Source of the DNA: Halorubellus salinus
GTDB taxonomy: Archaea; Halobacteriota; Halobacteria; Halobacteriales; Natrialbaceae
Length of the DNA stretch: 64,000 bases
Direction of reading: 5' to 3'
Assembly: GCF_020567525.1 (NCBI RefSeq)
Contig: NZ_JAJCVI010000002.1
Location: 682,001 to 746,000, forward strand
Both the position numbers and the translations under genes were made by a program. Below, piece by piece: positions 49,914 to 59,699 of this stretch. Under the pieces are notes generated by a model, which worked only from the letters and a program-made list of their open reading frames with translations, made no database searches and was not told where the DNA came from. Within the stretch, counting starts at the first letter, position 1. Each line of letters opens with the position of its first letter.

Positions 49914-51911
49914 TCAGTCGTCCGCCGCAGCCTGGGTCTGCCGGTCGCGCTCGCCGTAGATCTCGCCGACGAGCGCCTCGTACCGGCTCTCGATGTTCCG
50001 GCGCTTCTTCTTCATCGTCGGCGTCAACAGGTCGTTGTCCTCCGTGAACTCCTCGGTGACGAGCCGGAACTCCTTGATCTGCTCGTGCTTCTCGAAGCGC
50101 TCGTTCACCTCGTCGACCTCCTCCTGGACGACCTCGACAACGCGCTCGTGAGCCACCATCGCCTCGGGGTCCTCGGGGACGTCGACGCCCTCGCGCTCGG
50201 CGGCGTCGCGGAGGAACTCGAAGTTCGGCACGACGAGCGCCCCGATGAACTTCTCACCGTCGCCCGTCACCATCACCTGCTCGACGACCTGACTCGACGC
50301 GAACGCGTCCTCGATGGGTGCCGGCGCCACGTTCTTCCCCGTCGACAACACGAGGATCTGCTTCGCACGCTCGCGGAACACGAGGTAGTCGTCCGGTCGC
50401 TGCTGGACGATGTCACCCGTCCGGAACCAGTCGTCGCCACCGTCCTCGGCGGCCGTGAACGCCTCCTCGGTCTCCCCGGGCTTGTTCCAGTACCCGTCGG
50501 TGACGTTGTCACCGCGCACGAGCAACTCCCCGATCTCGCCGAGCGCGTCCACGGACTCGTCCTCCGGAACGACGCTCGTATCGATCCTCGTCTCCACGCC
50601 CGGGAGCGGCGGTCCGATCGTCCCGATCTTCGGGTCCTCCGGCGGGTTCGAGGAGACGACCGGCGCCGCCTCCGTCAACCCGTACCCCTCGTAGATCGGG
50701 AGCCCCATCCCGTGATAGAGCGTACACAGCTCCTCGCTCAACGTCCCCCCACCCGAGATGAGGTAGTTGATGTTCCCGCCGAGCGCCTGCCGGACGTCAC
50801 TGAACACGAGCTTGTCCGCGAGCCAGTACCGCAGCCTGAGGCCCGTTCCCGGACGGTCCGACCGGTAGTAGTCCCTGGAGACGTCCGTCGCCCAGTTGAA
50901 TATGCGCTCCTTGAACCCGGACTCCTGGGCTTGCTCGCGGATGGCGTCGTAGATCTTCTCGTAGACGCGCGGAACGCTCGTCGCCGTCGTCGGTTCGACC
51001 GCCTGGAAGTCCTCCTTCAGCGTGTCGACGCTCTCGGCGTACGCCACGCACGCCCCGGCACCGAACTGGAGGAAGTGCCCGGTGAGTCGCTCGAAGACGT
51101 GCGCGAGCGGCAGGTACGAGACCGTCCGCGTCTCGTTGTCGACGACCGGGTACTCGGCGCCCTTGTCGTCGCGCGGTCCGTACCGCTTGTACGTCTGGTT
51201 GACGTTCGCGCGGAAGTTCCGGTGCGTGAGCTTCACGCCCTTCGGTTGCCCGGTCGTCCCGCTCGTGTACACGAGACTCGCGAGGTCGTCGACGTCGGTC
51301 TCGTCCAGCCACGACTGGTACTCGGCCTCGTCGAACCGTCGCCGCCCTTGTTCGTAGACGTCCGCGAGCTCGTAGACGCCGTCCTGGTCGTCGTACTCCG
51401 CGGGCAGTTCGTCGAGCGAGACGACGAACCGGACGTCGAGCGAGTCCGAGACCTCGAGCACGCGCTCCACGAGGGCCGCGTTCTCGACGACGACGCCGGC
51501 CGCGCTCGGGTCGTCGAGCAGGTAGCGGACCTGCGCGGACGACGACGACTTGTACACGGTCGTGACGACCGCGCCCGCCGACAGGAGCGCGAAGTCGCAC
51601 TGCGCCCACTCCATGCGGGTGTCCGCGAACAGCCCGACGCGCTGCCCGCTCTCGACGCCGAGCGCGCGGAATCCCGCGGCGAGCGACTGGACGACGTCGT
51701 GCATCTCCTCGTAGGAGAGCGTCGCGTACTCGTCGTCGGGAGCCGCGTCGACCGCGTCCGTGTTCGCGAGCGACCGGTCGTACACCCCACCCTTGTACCG
51801 CTGTGCGGGCCGGTCCGGTTGCCGCGTCGCCGTCTCGTCGAACATCTCCGCGAGCGTATTCATCCCCACCAGCTCGTCCGTGAACGTTCGCTCTGCCTCC
51901 GCCCAACTCAT
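49914..51911 (-). CDS. Long-chain acyl-CoA synthetase, tandem copy 1
   Basis: A 665-residue AMP-forming ligase that activates fatty acids with ATP and CoA. The P-loop-like motif YTSGTTGQPKGVKLTH (about 210-225), GYGLTEAAPVV, the TGDI core (DDWFRTGDI) and the C-terminal lysine region LSTGKNVAPAPIEDAF are intact. It is one of three consecutive paralogues on the same strand. It is closest to copy 2: both contain EVSDSLDVRFVVSLDELPAE, which copy 3 lacks. A TATA-like TTTATCGG lies about 30 bp upstream, so it likely has its own promoter. Confidence 0.92.
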   Translation of the reverse strand: MSWAEAERTFTDELVGMNTLAEMFDETATRQPDRPAQRYKGGVYDRSLANTDAVDAAPDDEYATLSYEEMHDVVQSLAAGFRALGVESGQRVGLFADTRMEWAQCDFALLSAGAVVTTVYKSSSSAQVRYLLDDPSAAGVVVENAALVERVLEVSDSLDVRFVVSLDELPAEYDDQDGVYELADVYEQGRRRFDEAEYQSWLDETDVDDLASLVYTSGTTGQPKGVKLTHRNFRANVNQTYKRYGPRDDKGAEYPVVDNETRTVSYLPLAHVFERLTGHFLQFGAGACVAYAESVDTLKEDFQAVEPTTATSVPRVYEKIYDAIREQAQESGFKERIFNWATDVSRDYYRSDRPGTGLRLRYWLADKLVFSDVRQALGGNINYLISGGGTLSEELCTLYHGMGLPIYEGYGLTEAAPVVSSNPPEDPKIGTIGPPLPGVETRIDTSVVPEDESVDALGEIGELLVRGDNVTDGYWNKPGETEEAFTAAEDGGDDWFRTGDIVQQRPDDYLVFRERAKQILVLSTGKNVAPAPIEDAFASSQVVEQVMVTGDGEKFIGALVVPNFEFLRDAAEREGVDVPEDPEAMVAHERVVEVVQEEVDEVNERFEKHEQIKEFRLVTEEFTEDNDLLTPTMKKKRRNIESRYEALVGEIYGERDRQTQAAADD

Positions 51912-52138
51912 GTTCGGTCGAAGAAAAAGCCGAAACCCGATAAATCATACCCCTTGTTACCGGCCACCAAGGCCGAAAGAAATCGCACGCGGGCGTCGAC
52001 GGCCACAACACCCATCAGTTCCCTTCGTGAGCAAGGTCGCCGAATCGCACCGTGGACGAGCACGCACCGACCCAGCAAGCGGCCGTCGTCGCGGACCCCG
52101 TCGCGCGAACCAACTCACGCCGCAGAGCGACGACCCGT

Positions 52139-54124
52139 TCAGGCCTCGACGCGCGCCTCCTCGTCCGCGTACATCTCCTCGACGAGGTCCTCGTAGCGCT
52201 CCTGGATGTTCCGGCGCTTCTTCTTCAACGTCGGCGTCAACAGGTCGTTGTCCTCCGTGAACTCCTCGGCGACGAGCCGGAAGTCCTTGATCGTCTCGTG
52301 GGCCTCGAAGCGCTCGTTCACCTCGTCGACAGCGTCCTGCACGAGCCCGCGGACCGTCTCGTCCGACACCATCTCCGCCGGGTCCGCGGGAACGTCCACG
52401 CCCGCCCGCGACGCGACCTCGCGGACGCCCGCCGGCGAAATCACGAGCAGCGCCGACACGAACTTCCGCTGGTCCCCGACGACCATGCACTGCTCGACGA
52501 CCTCCGACGCCACGAACGCGTCCTCGATGGGTGCCGGCGCCACGTTCTTCCCCGTCGACAACACCACGAGTTGCTTCGCGCGCTCGCGGAACACGAGGTA
52601 GTCGTCCGGTCGCTCCGTCACGATGTCCCCGGTACGGAACCAGTCGTCGCCGTCGTCCTCGGCGGGCGTGAACGCCTCCTCGGTCTCCGCGGGCTTGTTC
52701 CAGTACCCGTCCGTGACGTTCGCTCCGCGGATGAGGAGCTCTCCCGTCTGCCCGAGCGCGTCGTCGAACTCGCCCTCCGGCACCACCGACTTGTCGATCT
52801 GGTACTCCTGGTCGACGATCGCCGGCCCGATCGTCCCGATCTTGACGTCCTCCGCGGGGTTCGCCGCAACCGCCGGCGCCGCCTCCGTCAACCCGTACGC
52901 CTCCAGGATGTTCAACCCCATCCCGTGATAGAGCTGGTTGAGGTCGTCGCTCAACGTCCCACCACCCGACAACAGCGCCTCGATGTTCCCGCCGAGCCCC
53001 TGCTTTATCTGCTGGAACACGAGCTTGTCCGCGAGCCAGTACTTGAACTGGAGGCCGACGCCCGGCCGCTCGGTGCGGTACACCTCGCGGGAGACGTCCG
53101 TCGCCCACTCGAAGATGCGTTCCTTCAACGCCGACTCGCGCGCCTGCTCGCGGATGCCGTCGTAGAGCTTCTCGTAGACGCGCGGCACGCTGTTGGCGAC
53201 CGTCGGCTCGAGCTTCGGGAAGTCCTCCTTGAGGGTGTCCGGACTCTCCGCGAACCCGACGCACGCACCGAGGTTGTACATGAAGAAGTGGCCGGCGTGC
53301 CGTTCGAGGACGTGCGCGAGCGGGAGGAAGGAGATGGAGACCGAGTCCGGCCGGACCTGTGGGACCGAATCCGGTTTGTCCGGTCGCGGCCCGTATCGCG
53401 TCACCATCTGGTTGACGTTCGCGCGGAAGTTCCGGTGCGTGAGCTTCACGCCCTTCGGCGGGCCCGTCGTCCCGCTCGTGTACACGAGACTCGCGAGGTC
53501 GTCGATGTCGCGGTCGTCCAGCCACGACTGGTACTCGGCCTCGTCGAACCGCTCGCGGCCCTCCTCGTAGACGTCCGCGAGCTCGTAGACGCCGTCCCGG
53601 TCGTCGTACTCCGCGGGTAACTCGTCGAGCGAGACGACGAACCGGACGTCGAGCGAGTCCGAGACCTCCAGTACGCGCTCGAGGAGTTCCTGGTTCTCCA
53701 CGACAACGCCGGACGCCCCCGAGTCCGAGAGCAGGTAGCGGACCTGCTCGGGCGACGACGACTTGTACACGGTCGTCACCACGCCGCCGGCAGCGAGGAG
53801 CGCGAGGTCGCACTGCGCCCACTCCATGCGGGTGTCCGCGAACATCCCGACGCGCTGTCCCGGTTCCAGTCCGAGTGAACGGAACCCCGCGGCGAGCGAC
53901 CGAACGACGTCACGCATCTCCTCGTAGGAGAGCGTCGCGTACTCGCCGTCTGGGGCAGCATCGACCACGTCCGCGTTCGCGAGCGACCGCTCGTACACCC
54001 CACCCTTGTACTTCTGGGCCGGGTCCGACAGGTTCCGGCCAGCGGACCGTTCGAACATCTCCGCGAGCGTCTCCATCCGAACGTGCTCCCCGTCGTGAAC
54101 TCGCTCTGCTTCATGCCAATCCAT
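52139..54124 (-). CDS. Long-chain acyl-CoA synthetase, tandem copy 2
   Basis: A 661-residue paralogue of the two neighbouring genes. It has YTSGTTGPPKGVKLTH, GLTEAAPAVAANP, DDWFRTGDIVTE and LSTGKNVAPAPIEDAF, so all catalytic motifs are present. The substrate-side region around MVTRYGPRPDKPDSVPQVRPDSVSISFL differs from copies 1 and 3, which suggests a changed acyl preference. The ATG at 54124 gives the MDWHEAER start shared in style with the other two (MSWAEAER, MDWRDAEM). The gaps to the neighbours are 227 and 177 bp, enough for separate promoters. Confidence 0.92.
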   Translation of the reverse strand: MDWHEAERVHDGEHVRMETLAEMFERSAGRNLSDPAQKYKGGVYERSLANADVVDAAPDGEYATLSYEEMRDVVRSLAAGFRSLGLEPGQRVGMFADTRMEWAQCDLALLAAGGVVTTVYKSSSPEQVRYLLSDSGASGVVVENQELLERVLEVSDSLDVRFVVSLDELPAEYDDRDGVYELADVYEEGRERFDEAEYQSWLDDRDIDDLASLVYTSGTTGPPKGVKLTHRNFRANVNQMVTRYGPRPDKPDSVPQVRPDSVSISFLPLAHVLERHAGHFFMYNLGACVGFAESPDTLKEDFPKLEPTVANSVPRVYEKLYDGIREQARESALKERIFEWATDVSREVYRTERPGVGLQFKYWLADKLVFQQIKQGLGGNIEALLSGGGTLSDDLNQLYHGMGLNILEAYGLTEAAPAVAANPAEDVKIGTIGPAIVDQEYQIDKSVVPEGEFDDALGQTGELLIRGANVTDGYWNKPAETEEAFTPAEDDGDDWFRTGDIVTERPDDYLVFRERAKQLVVLSTGKNVAPAPIEDAFVASEVVEQCMVVGDQRKFVSALLVISPAGVREVASRAGVDVPADPAEMVSDETVRGLVQDAVDEVNERFEAHETIKDFRLVAEEFTEDNDLLTPTLKKKRRNIQERYEDLVEEMYADEEARVEA

Positions 54125-54301
54125 GGCATGGTCGACGGGAGGCGCATCAAAAAGGATTGTAGCCGTGGAGTGACACGACGTCACACGCGACCGGGCGAGG
54201 ACGACCCCCACCGACGGCCGCCTCGCACGGTTCACACCCGCCCACGAGAGGTATCAGCCCGACGACGCCAGACCCTCGTGCACCGGCGCAGCGCGACGAC
54301 G

Positions 54302-56266
54302 TCAGTCCTCGGCGTACATCGACGCGACCGCGTCCGCGTAGCGCTCCAGGATGTTCCGGCGCTTCTTCTTCATCGTCGGCGTCAACATGTCGTTCTCCTC
54401 CGTGAACTCCTCGTCGATCACGCGGAACCGCTTGATCTGCTCGTAGGACTCGAAGTCCGGGTTCACGCGGTCGACCTCCTCGGAGATCCAGTCCCGGACG
54501 TACTCGTGCTCGGCCGCCGCCGCGTCCGCCTCGGGCAACGTCACGTCGTCGTCGGCCGCCTGCTCGCGGAGGTACTCGAAGTTCGGCACCATCAACGCGC
54601 CGACGAACTTCTCACCGTCTCCGACGACCATGCACTGCTCGACGACCTGACTCGACGCGAACGCGTCCTCGATGGGCGCCGGCGCCACGTTCTTCCCCGT
54701 CGACAACACGAGGATCTGCTTCGAGCGCTCGCGGAACTCCACGAACCCGTCCTCGCGCCGATGCACGACGTCGCCGGTACGGAACCAGTCGTCACCGCCG
54801 TCCTCCGCGGGCGTGAACGCCGCATCCGTCTCCTCGGGCTTGTTCCAGTAGCCCTCCGTGACGTTCGGCCCTCGCGCCAGCAGTTCGCCGACCTCGCCGG
54901 GGTCGTCAGCGAACGGCGCCTGCTCGACCGCGTCCTCGTCCACCTGCAAGTCCACGCCCGGGAGCGGATACCCGATCGTTCCGATCTCGGGTTGCTCGGG
55001 CGGATTCACCGTCAGCACCGGCGCCGTCTCCGTCAACCCGTACCCCTCCAGGATCGGGAGGCCCATCCCGTGATAGAGCGCACACAGCTCCGCGGAGAGA
55101 CTCCCCCCACCCGAGATGAGCATCTCGATGTTCCCGCCGAGCGCATCCCGGACCTGCTGGAACACGAGTCGGTCCGCGACGCTCGCCTTCGCACGTAACG
55201 CGAACCCGGGGTCGTCGGTCGTATGATACTCGACGCCCACGTCCGTCGCCCAGTTGAAGATGCGTTCCTTCACGCTCGACTCCGTCGCCTGCTCGCGGAT
55301 GGCGTCGTAGATCTTCTCGTAGACGCGCGGGACGCTCGTCGCCGCCGTCGGCGACACGAGCGAGAAGTCCTCCTGGAGCGTGTCCGGGTTCTCCGCGTAC
55401 GCCACGCACGCACCGGACCCGAACATCAGGAAGTGCCCCGCCAGTCGCTCGAAGACGTGCGCGAGCGGCAGGTACGAGACGGCGCGCGTGTTCGCGTCGA
55501 TGCTCGGCTGGCCCTCGCGGTCCGGGCGCGGCCCGAACCGCTTCCGGATCATGTTCACGTTCGACCGGAAGTTCCCGTGCGTGAGCTGGACGCCCTTCGG
55601 TTGTCCGGTCGTCCCGCTCGTGTAGATGAGACTCGCGAGGTCGTCGACGTCGCGTTCGTCGACCCACTCCAGGTACGCGTCCTCGTCGAAGTGCTTCGCC
55701 CCGAGGTCGTGGACCTCGTCGATCGTGTAGATGTCGTCCCGACGCTGATGCCGGCGCTCCTCGAGCGTGCTCATCGACACGATGAACTCGAGGTCGAGGT
55801 CGTCCTCGACCGCGAGCACGCGCTGGAGCATGTCCTCGTTCTCGACGACGACCGACGTCGCGTCCGGGTCCGAAAGCAGGTACTGTACCTGGCTCTTCGA
55901 CGACCCAGCGTACACGGTCGTGACGACAGCGCCCGCCGACAGGAGCGCGAAGTCGCACTGCGCCCACTCCATGCGAGTGTGCGAGAACAACCCGACGCGG
56001 TCGCTCGGCTCGACGCCGAGTTCGCGGAACCCGGTCGCGAAATGCGCGACGATCGTCCGCATGTCCTCGTAGCTGATCGCACGGAATTCGCCGTCCGGCG
56101 CCCCCGGCAGTACCGACTGCGTCATCGCACGGTCGTAGACGCCGCCCTTGTACATCTGGGCGGGCCGGTTCGCGTTCCGTTGGGCACTATCTTCGAACAA
56201 TCGTGCGAGGTTCGTCTCTCCGATGACCTCGTCCTCGTACTCCATCTCCGCGTCCCGCCAGTCCAT
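54302..56266 (-). CDS. Long-chain acyl-CoA synthetase, tandem copy 3
   Basis: A 654-residue member of the tandem trio and the most divergent. It keeps YTSGTTGQPKGVQLTH, GYGLTETAPVL, DDWFRTGDVVH and LSTGKNVAPAPIEDAF, so it should be active. In place of the segment shared by copies 1 and 2 it has LEFIVSMSTLEERRHQRRDDIYTI, and the end is shorter. A TTTTATCG string about 30 bp upstream resembles that of copy 1. The three genes may serve different chain lengths or conditions in fatty acid breakdown; beta-oxidation genes are not in the window. Confidence 0.92.
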   Translation of the reverse strand: MDWRDAEMEYEDEVIGETNLARLFEDSAQRNANRPAQMYKGGVYDRAMTQSVLPGAPDGEFRAISYEDMRTIVAHFATGFRELGVEPSDRVGLFSHTRMEWAQCDFALLSAGAVVTTVYAGSSKSQVQYLLSDPDATSVVVENEDMLQRVLAVEDDLDLEFIVSMSTLEERRHQRRDDIYTIDEVHDLGAKHFDEDAYLEWVDERDVDDLASLIYTSGTTGQPKGVQLTHGNFRSNVNMIRKRFGPRPDREGQPSIDANTRAVSYLPLAHVFERLAGHFLMFGSGACVAYAENPDTLQEDFSLVSPTAATSVPRVYEKIYDAIREQATESSVKERIFNWATDVGVEYHTTDDPGFALRAKASVADRLVFQQVRDALGGNIEMLISGGGSLSAELCALYHGMGLPILEGYGLTETAPVLTVNPPEQPEIGTIGYPLPGVDLQVDEDAVEQAPFADDPGEVGELLARGPNVTEGYWNKPEETDAAFTPAEDGGDDWFRTGDVVHRREDGFVEFRERSKQILVLSTGKNVAPAPIEDAFASSQVVEQCMVVGDGEKFVGALMVPNFEYLREQAADDDVTLPEADAAAAEHEYVRDWISEEVDRVNPDFESYEQIKRFRVIDEEFTEENDMLTPTMKKKRRNILERYADAVASMYAED

Positions 56267-56517
56267 ACCACACGATTATCCACCCAGGTACGATAAAACC
56301 CCTGAACCGAACGACCGTTTACGCACCGGGGCTTCAAGTCGGAAGCCGCGGCCAACGCGAGCGTGCCCTGACCAGTCGCCGCGCGTCGACCCACCCCCTG
56401 CCGCGAGGTGAACGAACGTGACCCTCGACGCCCACCCCGGGCCAGCGCGACGACTCGACGCGCGAACAACGCCACGCAGCGTCGCCCGCAGGCCCCCAGA
56501 GCCATCCGCAGCGGCAA

Positions 56518-56592
56518 CTACTCCTCGTCCGCTCGCGACCCGTCGTCCAGCCGCTACTCCTCGTCCGCCCGTGACTCGTCGTCGTCCAACCG
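56518..56592. repeat. Tandem duplication of the mutS 3' end including its stop codon (36-bp period)
   Basis: The segment from the mutS stop inward (56554-56592) is matched by 56518-56553, immediately downstream of the gene. Both begin CTACTCCTCGTCCG (the stop TAG plus Glu-Glu-Asp on the minus strand) and continue with the same Asp/Ser/Arg codons. The gene copy has one extra codon. Confidence 0.88.
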
Positions 56593-59352
56593 CTCCTGCC
56601 ACGCCTGCACGCGAGACAACAGCTCGACCGGTGCCGTCGCCGCCACGTCCACGTCGGCGAGCTCCGCGAGCACCTCGCGCTCGCGCTCGGACAGTTCCTC
56701 GTCGCCACGGTCGGTAGCGGCCCGTTCGACGGCTTCGTCGACGCCGTCGCGTCCATGGTCCGCGTCGGCACCACTCCCGTCCGCGTCGGCGCCACTCCCG
56801 TCCGCGTCGGCGCCACTCCCGTCCGCGCCTGTCGCCCCGCCGTCCGCGGACGCCGACCCTGCACCGTCACCGTCGTCGCTCGCACGGAGACTCCCACTCT
56901 CGAGGTCGAACACGACCTGCTGGGTACCCCTACCCGACCCGCTGTCGCTCCCACGCGCCTCGATGGCCTCGTCCTCGCGCAGCCGATCGAGGACCTCCCG
57001 GGACCGGTCGACCACCGGACTCGGAACGCCAGCCAGGTCCGCGACGTGCACACCGTACGAGCGGTCCGTCGGCCCCTCGCGAACGGTACGGAGGAACGTC
57101 ACGTCGCCGTCGCGTTCGTCCGCCGCGACGTGCACGTTCACGACGCGCTCGAGGTGGTCGGCGAGCGTCGTCAGCTCGTGGTAGTGCGTCGCGAACAGCG
57201 TCTTCGCGCGCACCTCGTTGTGGAGGTACTCCGTCGCCGCCCACGCGATACTGATGCCGTCGTACGTCGCCGTGCCGCGGCCGACCTCGTCGAGGATGAC
57301 GAGCGAGTCCTCGGTCGCGGTGTGGAGGATGTTCGCGAGCTCGGTCATCTCGACCATGAACGTCGACCGGCCCTGTGCAAGTTCGTCGAGCGCGCCGACG
57401 CGCGTGAAGACGCCGTCGACGACGCCGACCGTCGCCGCGTCCGCCGGGACGAAACTCCCGACCTGCGCGAGCAGCACGACGAGCGCGGTCTGGCGCATGT
57501 ACGTCGACTTCCCGCTCATGTTCGGGCCGGTGACGACCGCGAACCGTCGATCACTGTCGAGGTGGACGTCGTTCGGGACGAACTCCGTGGTCTGCTCGAC
57601 GACGGGGTGTCGGCCGGCGTCGACGTCGAGGACGTCCGCGGTCGTCAGCTCGGGGCGCGTCCAGTCGTTCGCGACGGCGTGCTCGGCGAAGCTCGCGAAC
57701 GCGTCGACGCGCGCGAACGCTCGCCCGACGTCCTGCAGAAGTGCCGCGTGGTCCGCGACGTCCTCGCGAAGGGTCTCGAAGCGTTCGCGTTCCAGGTCAC
57801 TCCGGCGGTCCTCGAGCTGCAGGAGGTCGCGCTCGCGTTCCTCGAGTTCGTCGGTGACGAACCGCCGCGAGTTCTTCAGGGTCTTCACCTCGCGGAATCG
57901 CTCCGGCATCCCGTCGGCTTCGCTCTTCCCGACCTGCACGTACCAGCCGTCGGTCTTGTTCCGGTCGACGGTGACGTGCGTGAGCCCCGTCTCGCGTTTG
58001 ACCGTGGCTTCGAGCGTGTCGAAGTACTCCTGGGCGGCCTCGTGGCGGTCGCGAGCGTCGTCGACGGCGTCGTCGTAGCCGCGCGCGAAGATGCCGCCCT
58101 GGGTCGTGGTCTGTGGTGGGTCGTCGACGAGTGCGGCGTCGAGTTCGGCGTGGAGTTCGGCGGCGGGTTCGCGCGTGTCGCCGTCGAGGACGGTCGCGAG
58201 CGGGCTGTCGGCGAGCGTCGGGTCCTCCGCGATGCGGTCGTGGACGACGGGCACGAGCGCGAGCGTGTCCCGGACGCGAGCGAGGTCCCGTGGGTCGGCG
58301 CTCCCGCTCGTGGCCTTCGACGCGAGTCGTTCCAGGTCGTACGCGTCCCCGAGGTGTTCGCGGAGCCCGTCGCGTGCGAGCGCGGCGGTGGCGAGTGCGT
58401 CCACGGCGGCCTGGCGGTCGCGGAGGGCGTCGACGTCGCGACGCGGCCGCTGGAGCCACGCGGCGAGCAGGCGGCGGCCGGCGCTCGTGACGGTGTGGTC
58501 GACGGTCGCGAGCAGCGACCCTTCGCTTCCGCCCTGCATCGTCTCGGTGAGTTCCAGGTTGCGCTGGGTGGTGGCGTCGAGCGTGACGCGGTCGTCGTCG
58601 GCGAGCGTCCGCACTCGCGTCATGGAGGCGAGGACGCCGGCGTCGGTCGCGTCGACGTACGCGAGGACGGCGCCGGCGGCGCGGACGGCGGCGTCGGTCG
58701 CGCCGACGCTCTCGAACGTCTCCCGGCCGAAGTGCTCGCGCGCGACGTGGGTCGCTCTGCCGGGTGCGAACGCGTCGTCGTCGTGGAGCGTCAGTCTGGC
58801 GTCGGTGTGCTCGCGGAGGCGGTCGAGCGCGTCGTCGTCTCTGACGGCGGGTCCGGGGATGACCTCGGCAGGGTCGAACCGGTAGCATTCCGAGAGCGCG
58901 GCGTCGACGTCGTCAGTGCTGGTGACGACGAACTGGCCGGTGGTGACGTCCGCGAACGCGAGGCCGTACGCGTCGCCGTCGTCGACGATGGCGGCGAGGT
59001 AGCGCGCGTCCGCGTCCGTGGTCTCGAGGAGCGTCCCTGGTGTGACGACGCGCGTGATGGCGCGTTCGGGACCGTCGGGGCCGTCGTGCTGGTCGGCGAC
59101 CGCGACCCGGTAGCCGCGTTCGACGAGGCCCTTGAGGTACGGCGTGAGGTCGGCGACGGGGACGCCAGCCATCGGGTACGACCCGCCCTGGCTGGACTTC
59201 TCGCTGGTCTTCAGGTCGAGTTCGTCCGCGACGAGTTCCGCGTCGTCGCCGAAGAACTCGTAGAAGTCACCGACCTGCATCGCGAGCACGTCCGCGTCGG
59301 CCTCCTCCTTGAGTGCGAGGAACTCGCCGACGATTCCCGTCGCCGCTGGCAT
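56554..59352 (-). CDS. mutS: DNA mismatch repair protein MutS
   Basis: A 932-residue MutS1. The N-terminal mismatch-recognition domain has MQVGDFYEFFGDDAELVA, with the Phe-x-Glu that stacks on mispairs. The connector and lever domains follow. The ATPase part has Walker A TGPNMSGKSTYMRQ (about 607-620), VFTRVGALDELAQGRSTFMVEM and Walker B VILDEVGRGT. Between the ATPase and the C-terminal helical end there is an added Ser/Gly/Asp-rich linker of about 75 residues with a seven-residue repeat. Mismatch repair MutS is present in only some archaea; haloarchaea are among them. mutL is not in the window. Confidence 0.94.
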   Translation of the reverse strand: MPAATGIVGEFLALKEEADADVLAMQVGDFYEFFGDDAELVADELDLKTSEKSSQGGSYPMAGVPVADLTPYLKGLVERGYRVAVADQHDGPDGPERAITRVVTPGTLLETTDADARYLAAIVDDGDAYGLAFADVTTGQFVVTSTDDVDAALSECYRFDPAEVIPGPAVRDDDALDRLREHTDARLTLHDDDAFAPGRATHVAREHFGRETFESVGATDAAVRAAGAVLAYVDATDAGVLASMTRVRTLADDDRVTLDATTQRNLELTETMQGGSEGSLLATVDHTVTSAGRRLLAAWLQRPRRDVDALRDRQAAVDALATAALARDGLREHLGDAYDLERLASKATSGSADPRDLARVRDTLALVPVVHDRIAEDPTLADSPLATVLDGDTREPAAELHAELDAALVDDPPQTTTQGGIFARGYDDAVDDARDRHEAAQEYFDTLEATVKRETGLTHVTVDRNKTDGWYVQVGKSEADGMPERFREVKTLKNSRRFVTDELEERERDLLQLEDRRSDLERERFETLREDVADHAALLQDVGRAFARVDAFASFAEHAVANDWTRPELTTADVLDVDAGRHPVVEQTTEFVPNDVHLDSDRRFAVVTGPNMSGKSTYMRQTALVVLLAQVGSFVPADAATVGVVDGVFTRVGALDELAQGRSTFMVEMTELANILHTATEDSLVILDEVGRGTATYDGISIAWAATEYLHNEVRAKTLFATHYHELTTLADHLERVVNVHVAADERDGDVTFLRTVREGPTDRSYGVHVADLAGVPSPVVDRSREVLDRLREDEAIEARGSDSGSGRGTQQVVFDLESGSLRASDDGDGAGSASADGGATGADGSGADADGSGADADGSGADADHGRDGVDEAVERAATDRGDEELSEREREVLAELADVDVAATAPVELLSRVQAWQERLDDDESRADEE
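56758..56826. repeat. 21-bp tandem repeat in the mutS linker
   Basis: Three full units (56758-56778, 56779-56799 and 56800-56820) plus a short partial one code for GSGADAD repeats in the disordered linker. Units differ by one base at most. The unit keeps the reading frame. Confidence 0.92.
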
Positions 59353-59484
59353 ACGCGTCCCTGAGTTCCGCCGGGCGTAAAACCGCTCCGTTCCGTGGAA
59401 CGTGGTCGTCGATTCGAGTCGGTTCTGGGTCCGGGTCGAGGGGGGTCACAAGAGTTAACTCGGGTGCGAGCACCGGTTCGGGGT

Positions 59485-59679
59485 ATGGCTCGCGGTGGGA
59501 ACGACCACGACCGGAATCGGCTGATTCGCGCCCTCGCGTACTTCGTGGTGGCGTTCCTGGCGACGCCGGCGCTCGGCGTGGTGTTCCGCGTGGAGGTCGG
59601 CATCTCGTTCCTGATGGGTGGGGCACTCGGAATCTGTCTGGTGGTGACCACGTTCGTGCTCGCGTCGATCGGACTCTGA
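59485..59679 (+). CDS. Small hypothetical membrane protein
   Basis: A 64-residue protein with a basic/polar N terminus (MARGGNDHDRNRLIRALAYF) and two predicted helices at about 15-33 and 42-63. No family recognised. Divergent from mutS, with a 132-bp gap. The polarity of its ends suggests a cytoplasmic N terminus. Confidence 0.65.
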   Translation: MARGGNDHDRNRLIRALAYFVVAFLATPALGVVFRVEVGISFLMGGALGICLVVTTFVLASIGL

Positions 59680-59699
59680 ACCCCACCCACCCCGCGTTT

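Noticed and set aside
51957-53822. A 621-codon minus-strand frame over acyl-CoA synthetase copy 2
   Set aside because: It is a shifted-frame shadow of the real gene, rich in Arg and Gly and without family motifs.
56755-59364. An 869-codon open frame on the plus strand opposite mutS
   Set aside because: High third-position GC removes stop codons from antisense frames. The product is Val/Arg/Gly-rich with no motif, and the minus strand is unmistakably MutS.
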